Of a DNA stretch of 5,670 bases, positions 4,568 to 5,670 are shown piece by piece; position 1 is the first letter of the stretch; each line of letters begins with the position of its first letter. Location of the stretch: NCBI GenBank assembly GCA_946626905.1, contig CAMOVA010000040.1, positions 1 to 5,670 of the forward strand, given 5' to 3'. The position numbers were made by a program, and so were the translations under genes. The notes under the pieces were generated by a model. It was not told where the DNA came from. It saw nothing but the letters and a program-made list of their open reading frames with translations, and searched no databases. The stretch is from an uncultured Bacillota bacterium. GTDB taxonomy: Bacteria; Bacillota_I; Bacilli_A; RF39; UBA660.

Positions 4568-5670
4568 ATGAATAAAGAAATTTTAAAAGAGTTGGGATTT
4601 GAAAATGTTAATTCTTATGAAGAATTAGTAGAAGAATTACTAAAAGATTCAGATGGATTTGAAAAATTACTGTATGCTATGAATACTTATTCAGAAGAAG
4701 TTGAATATGTAAGAGAAGAAATGAAAAACTTAGAAGATGATTATGCTAGAGAACTAAGTGATTTAAATGCACAAATTAATGAACAAAGAAACAAAGCAAA
4801 TCAATCTGTGAGAGATTATAATGAATATAGTAAAGAATTAGCTGAATATGATAGTAGTAAAGAAATTGAAGTTAGCGTTGCTAATAGACTTCAAGAAATA
4901 GAAAAAGAATTAGCATCTATATCAAGAATTGAAACTTTATTAAATGGAAAGATTTCTAAAAAGAGTCAGGATAAAAAAGAAGCTTTAGAACAAGAAAGAA
5001 AAATCTTAATAGATGATAAGCAAGCTTATAAAAATTTACAAGTAGAAGCTAGAAATAATTATGATAAAGCTTTAACTGACAGAAAAGAATTAGAAACTAG
5101 AAAAGAACAAGTTCTACAAGAAAAAGTAGAAAAAGTATTACAATTAAATGAAAATATTACCCAACTTATGAGTGTTAAAAAAGAATATGAAAACATTCAA
5201 GCTAAAGTGTTTGAAAAATTATATGAAGAAAAGAAAAATGTTGATAAAGAGTTTGAAGAATTCATAAATGGTTATAATAGTGAAACAAGTGAACTAAATA
5301 AAGCAGCAATGGGTCAACAATATGTTGATATGTATTATAAGAAAAAAGCATCTGATGATAGATTTAGTAAAGCATTAAGCTATTATGGTATGACTACTGA
5401 AGAATTTGAAAGAGTTAGTAATCTATCTGTAGATACAGTAGATGATATGATTAAATACTATAGTGTTGTAGATCCAATTAAAGCAGATGATTTATACTTA
5501 CAAAGTAAAATATGGGAAAAAAGAGGATTACAACCATCAACAATATCTGAAAACTTTAAAAATTGGAAAGAAAAAAACAATATAGAAGTAGGACAAATTG
5601 TAGATGTATTACCTAAAGAAGAATTAGTTGAAGAACAACCAGAAGAGGTAATAGAACAACCTGAAGAAAT
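4568..5670 (+). CDS. Long coiled-coil protein of unknown function (C-terminus beyond window)
   Basis: An open frame of 367 codons runs from the ATG at 4568 to the window edge without a stop, so the protein is truncated only by the window. I do not recognise the family. Residues 1-40 are a mixed helical head beginning MNKEILKELGFENVNSYEE. Residues about 40-240 are dense in Glu, Lys, Gln and Leu with heptad-like spacing and no proline, as in a long coiled coil. Residues about 245-340 look more globular (aromatics at 252-257 and 272-273, Trp at 316 and 333). From about 350 an acidic, proline-containing tail with repeated EEQPEE-like units begins. There is no cysteine, signal peptide or membrane segment so far, which suggests a cytoplasmic scaffold or cytoskeletal-type protein; this is inference. 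It is separated from ligA by a terminator and has its own promoter, so it is not in the ligA operon. Confidence 0.85.
   Translation, partial: MNKEILKELGFENVNSYEELVEELLKDSDGFEKLLYAMNTYSEEVEYVREEMKNLEDDYARELSDLNAQINEQRNKANQSVRDYNEYSKELAEYDSSKEIEVSVANRLQEIEKELASISRIETLLNGKISKKSQDKKEALEQERKILIDDKQAYKNLQVEARNNYDKALTDRKELETRKEQVLQEKVEKVLQLNENITQLMSVKKEYENIQAKVFEKLYEEKKNVDKEFEEFINGYNSETSELNKAAMGQQYVDMYYKKKASDDRFSKALSYYGMTTEEFERVSNLSVDTVDDMIKYYSVVDPIKADDLYLQSKIWEKRGLQPSTISENFKNWKEKNNIEVGQIVDVLPKEELVEEQPEEVIEQPEE

Noticed and set aside
1..5670. Use of a Mollicutes-type code with TGA as tryptophan.
   Set aside because: All tryptophan codons read in ligA and the CmpB-like gene are TGG, and no conserved frame needs TGA read-through.

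Overview
The window is AT-rich DNA with tightly packed genes, of a kind typical of low-GC Firmicutes. An uncultured, compact-genome member of Bacilli (or a relative near the Mollicutes) fits best. The standard bacterial code is used: every tryptophan codon I read in the confident genes is TGG, and all five complete genes end in TAA. Shine-Dalgarno sites are clear, and most have a GGTG core. A CotY/CotZ-family spore coat gene implies descent from, or membership of, an endospore-forming lineage. The DUF368 gene fits a cell that makes peptidoglycan.

Layout from left to right. Positions 1-60 are a short leader with no promoter I can defend. A DUF368/PopT-family membrane protein (61-864, +) is followed after 32 bases by a small gene of unknown function (897-1199, +), probably in one transcript. 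These converge on a CotY/CotZ-like coat protein gene (1211-1636, -) across a single bidirectional hairpin that contains both stop codons. Behind the coat gene, also on the minus strand, lies a six-transmembrane-type protein of the CmpB-like 'putative ABC transporter permease' family (1710-2369, -). It has its own terminator, so the coat gene probably has its own promoter, and a sigma-K-like site is visible there. A divergent promoter region (about 2370-2503) separates it from ligA (2504-4480, +), the NAD-dependent DNA ligase, which is complete. A terminator overlaps the ligA stop codon. A sigma-A-type promoter with an extended -10 then drives a long coiled-coil protein (4568 to beyond the window edge, +) that I do not recognise.

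The genes do not form one obvious pathway. Two relate to the cell envelope (lipid carrier recycling and a polytopic membrane protein), one to the spore coat and one to replication and repair. I see no mobile element, CRISPR array, tRNA, rRNA or evidence of a novel defence system. The points most worth following up are the cysteine-rich coat protein with its sigma-K-like promoter, the two unrecognised genes, and the repeated placement of stop codons inside terminator hairpins.
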